From Improbicoccus pseudotrichonymphae (GTDB lineage: Bacteria; Bacillota; Clostridia; Oscillospirales; Acutalibacteraceae), in NCBI GenBank assembly GCA_036322855.1, contig AP027924.1, positions 930,001-994,000 of the forward strand: DNA of 64,000 bases. Direction: 5' to 3'. The notes beneath the pieces were generated by a model that saw only the letters and a list, made by a program, of their open reading frames with translations, searched no databases and was not told where the DNA came from. Each line of letters opens with the position of its first letter. Positions within the stretch are counted from its first letter, which is position 1. A program made the position numbers and the translations under genes. Of this stretch, positions 63,823 through 64,000 are shown piece by piece.

Positions 63823-64000
63823 TTGGAATCAAAATTGGAGCAAAAAAAAGATAGTAATGATAAAAACAAAAATATTAAATTTGGCCTTTCCAAAAAAATG
63901 ACGTTTTTAATATTGTTGTTTTCGGCGCTTATGATAGCGCTTTTTGGGGTTTTATCATATAAGACAACCAAAAATATAGTTATGAAAAATTACGGAGAAA
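63823..64000 (+). CDS. Membrane protein start, probable sensor (partial)
   Basis: The 5' end only. ATG 63817 overlaps the previous stop (TGATG), but AGGTG at 63812-63816 sits 6 nt before TTG 63823, which fits the window's habit of TTG starts. It reads a lysine-rich start, then FGLSKKMTFLILLFSALMIALFGVLSYKTT, one membrane helix followed by an outside region. The beginning resembles membrane sensors with extracytoplasmic domains (phosphatase, kinase or chemoreceptor). The output domain is beyond the window. Confidence 0.55.
   Translation, partial: MESKLEQKKDSNDKNKNIKFGLSKKMTFLILLFSALMIALFGVLSYKTTKNIVMKNYGE

Overview
The window is very AT-rich and carries genes typical of low-GC, spore-forming Firmicutes, most likely Clostridia. 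Indicators are a Gram-positive type PolC, the dipicolinate synthase pair dpaA-dpaB, an uninterrupted sigK-like sporulation sigma factor, a pyruvate:ferredoxin oxidoreductase, an RsbW/RsbV-type pair and LCP wall proteins. Several genes appear to start with TTG placed just behind a Shine-Dalgarno. Decayed IS1-, IS5- and IS630-like transposases, a truncated group II intron, frameshifted secreted-protein genes and a thinned cell-wall cluster suggest relaxed selection, as in a host-associated or shrinking genome. The lifestyle is inference.

Layout. 1-8.2 kb: cellulose-synthase-like glycosyltransferase (partial), RsbW/RsbV pair, NifS-like desulfurase, PFOR, LCP protein. 8.2-10.2 kb: IS debris around tRNA-Gln. 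10.2-14 kb: M23 peptidase, a coiled-coil protein, a secreted two-repeat protein. 14-23 kb: first block of a repeated secreted/membrane protein family, interrupted by dpaA-dpaB-sigK, an M14 peptidase and a secreted coiled-coil protein. 23-28.4 kb: polysaccharide genes (O-antigen ligase-like, DegT aminotransferase, sugar-phosphate transferase), DUF421 and DUF4363-like genes, two half-size TauE proteins. 28.5-33 kb: PASTA penicillin-binding protein, mraY, ftsW/spoVE. 34.2-38.9 kb: polC and rpe. 39.2-45 kb: a tandem duplicated unknown gene, a large sensor with a degenerate cyclase domain, a LysM protein. 45-45.4 kb: tRNA Val-Asp-Phe-Gly. 47.4-50.5 kb: rpsL-rpsG-fusA. 45.5-47.3 and 51-56.8 kb: more family members, with tRNA-Met and an HD protein. 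57-64 kb: Ca2+-type P-ATPase, a decayed secreted protein, a group II intron tail, a sensor-MFS fusion and the start of another membrane protein.

The most unusual content is the repeated family (about nine loci plus one remnant). Each complete copy has a near-consensus promoter (TTGACA, 16 bp, TATAAT), a conserved mini-ORF beginning MKN(N/K/S)FIKSLMNSLNS, and then a (GA)n tract that encodes Arg-Glu in every frame. A second start (MKKE...) follows, with a hydrophobic export signal, an acidic spacer, a membrane segment and a divergent C-terminal domain, in one copy a Ras-like GTPase. The number of GA repeats decides whether the mini-ORF is fused to the main ORF, overruns its start, or stops exactly on it (ATGA). 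All three states occur here. Two otherwise near-identical inverted copies at 19-22 kb differ by 5 nt in this tract, so they are in different states. This looks like a repeat-driven translational switch controlling a family of exported or membrane proteins. Three loci are arranged as divergent pairs over a GC-rich dispersed repeat.
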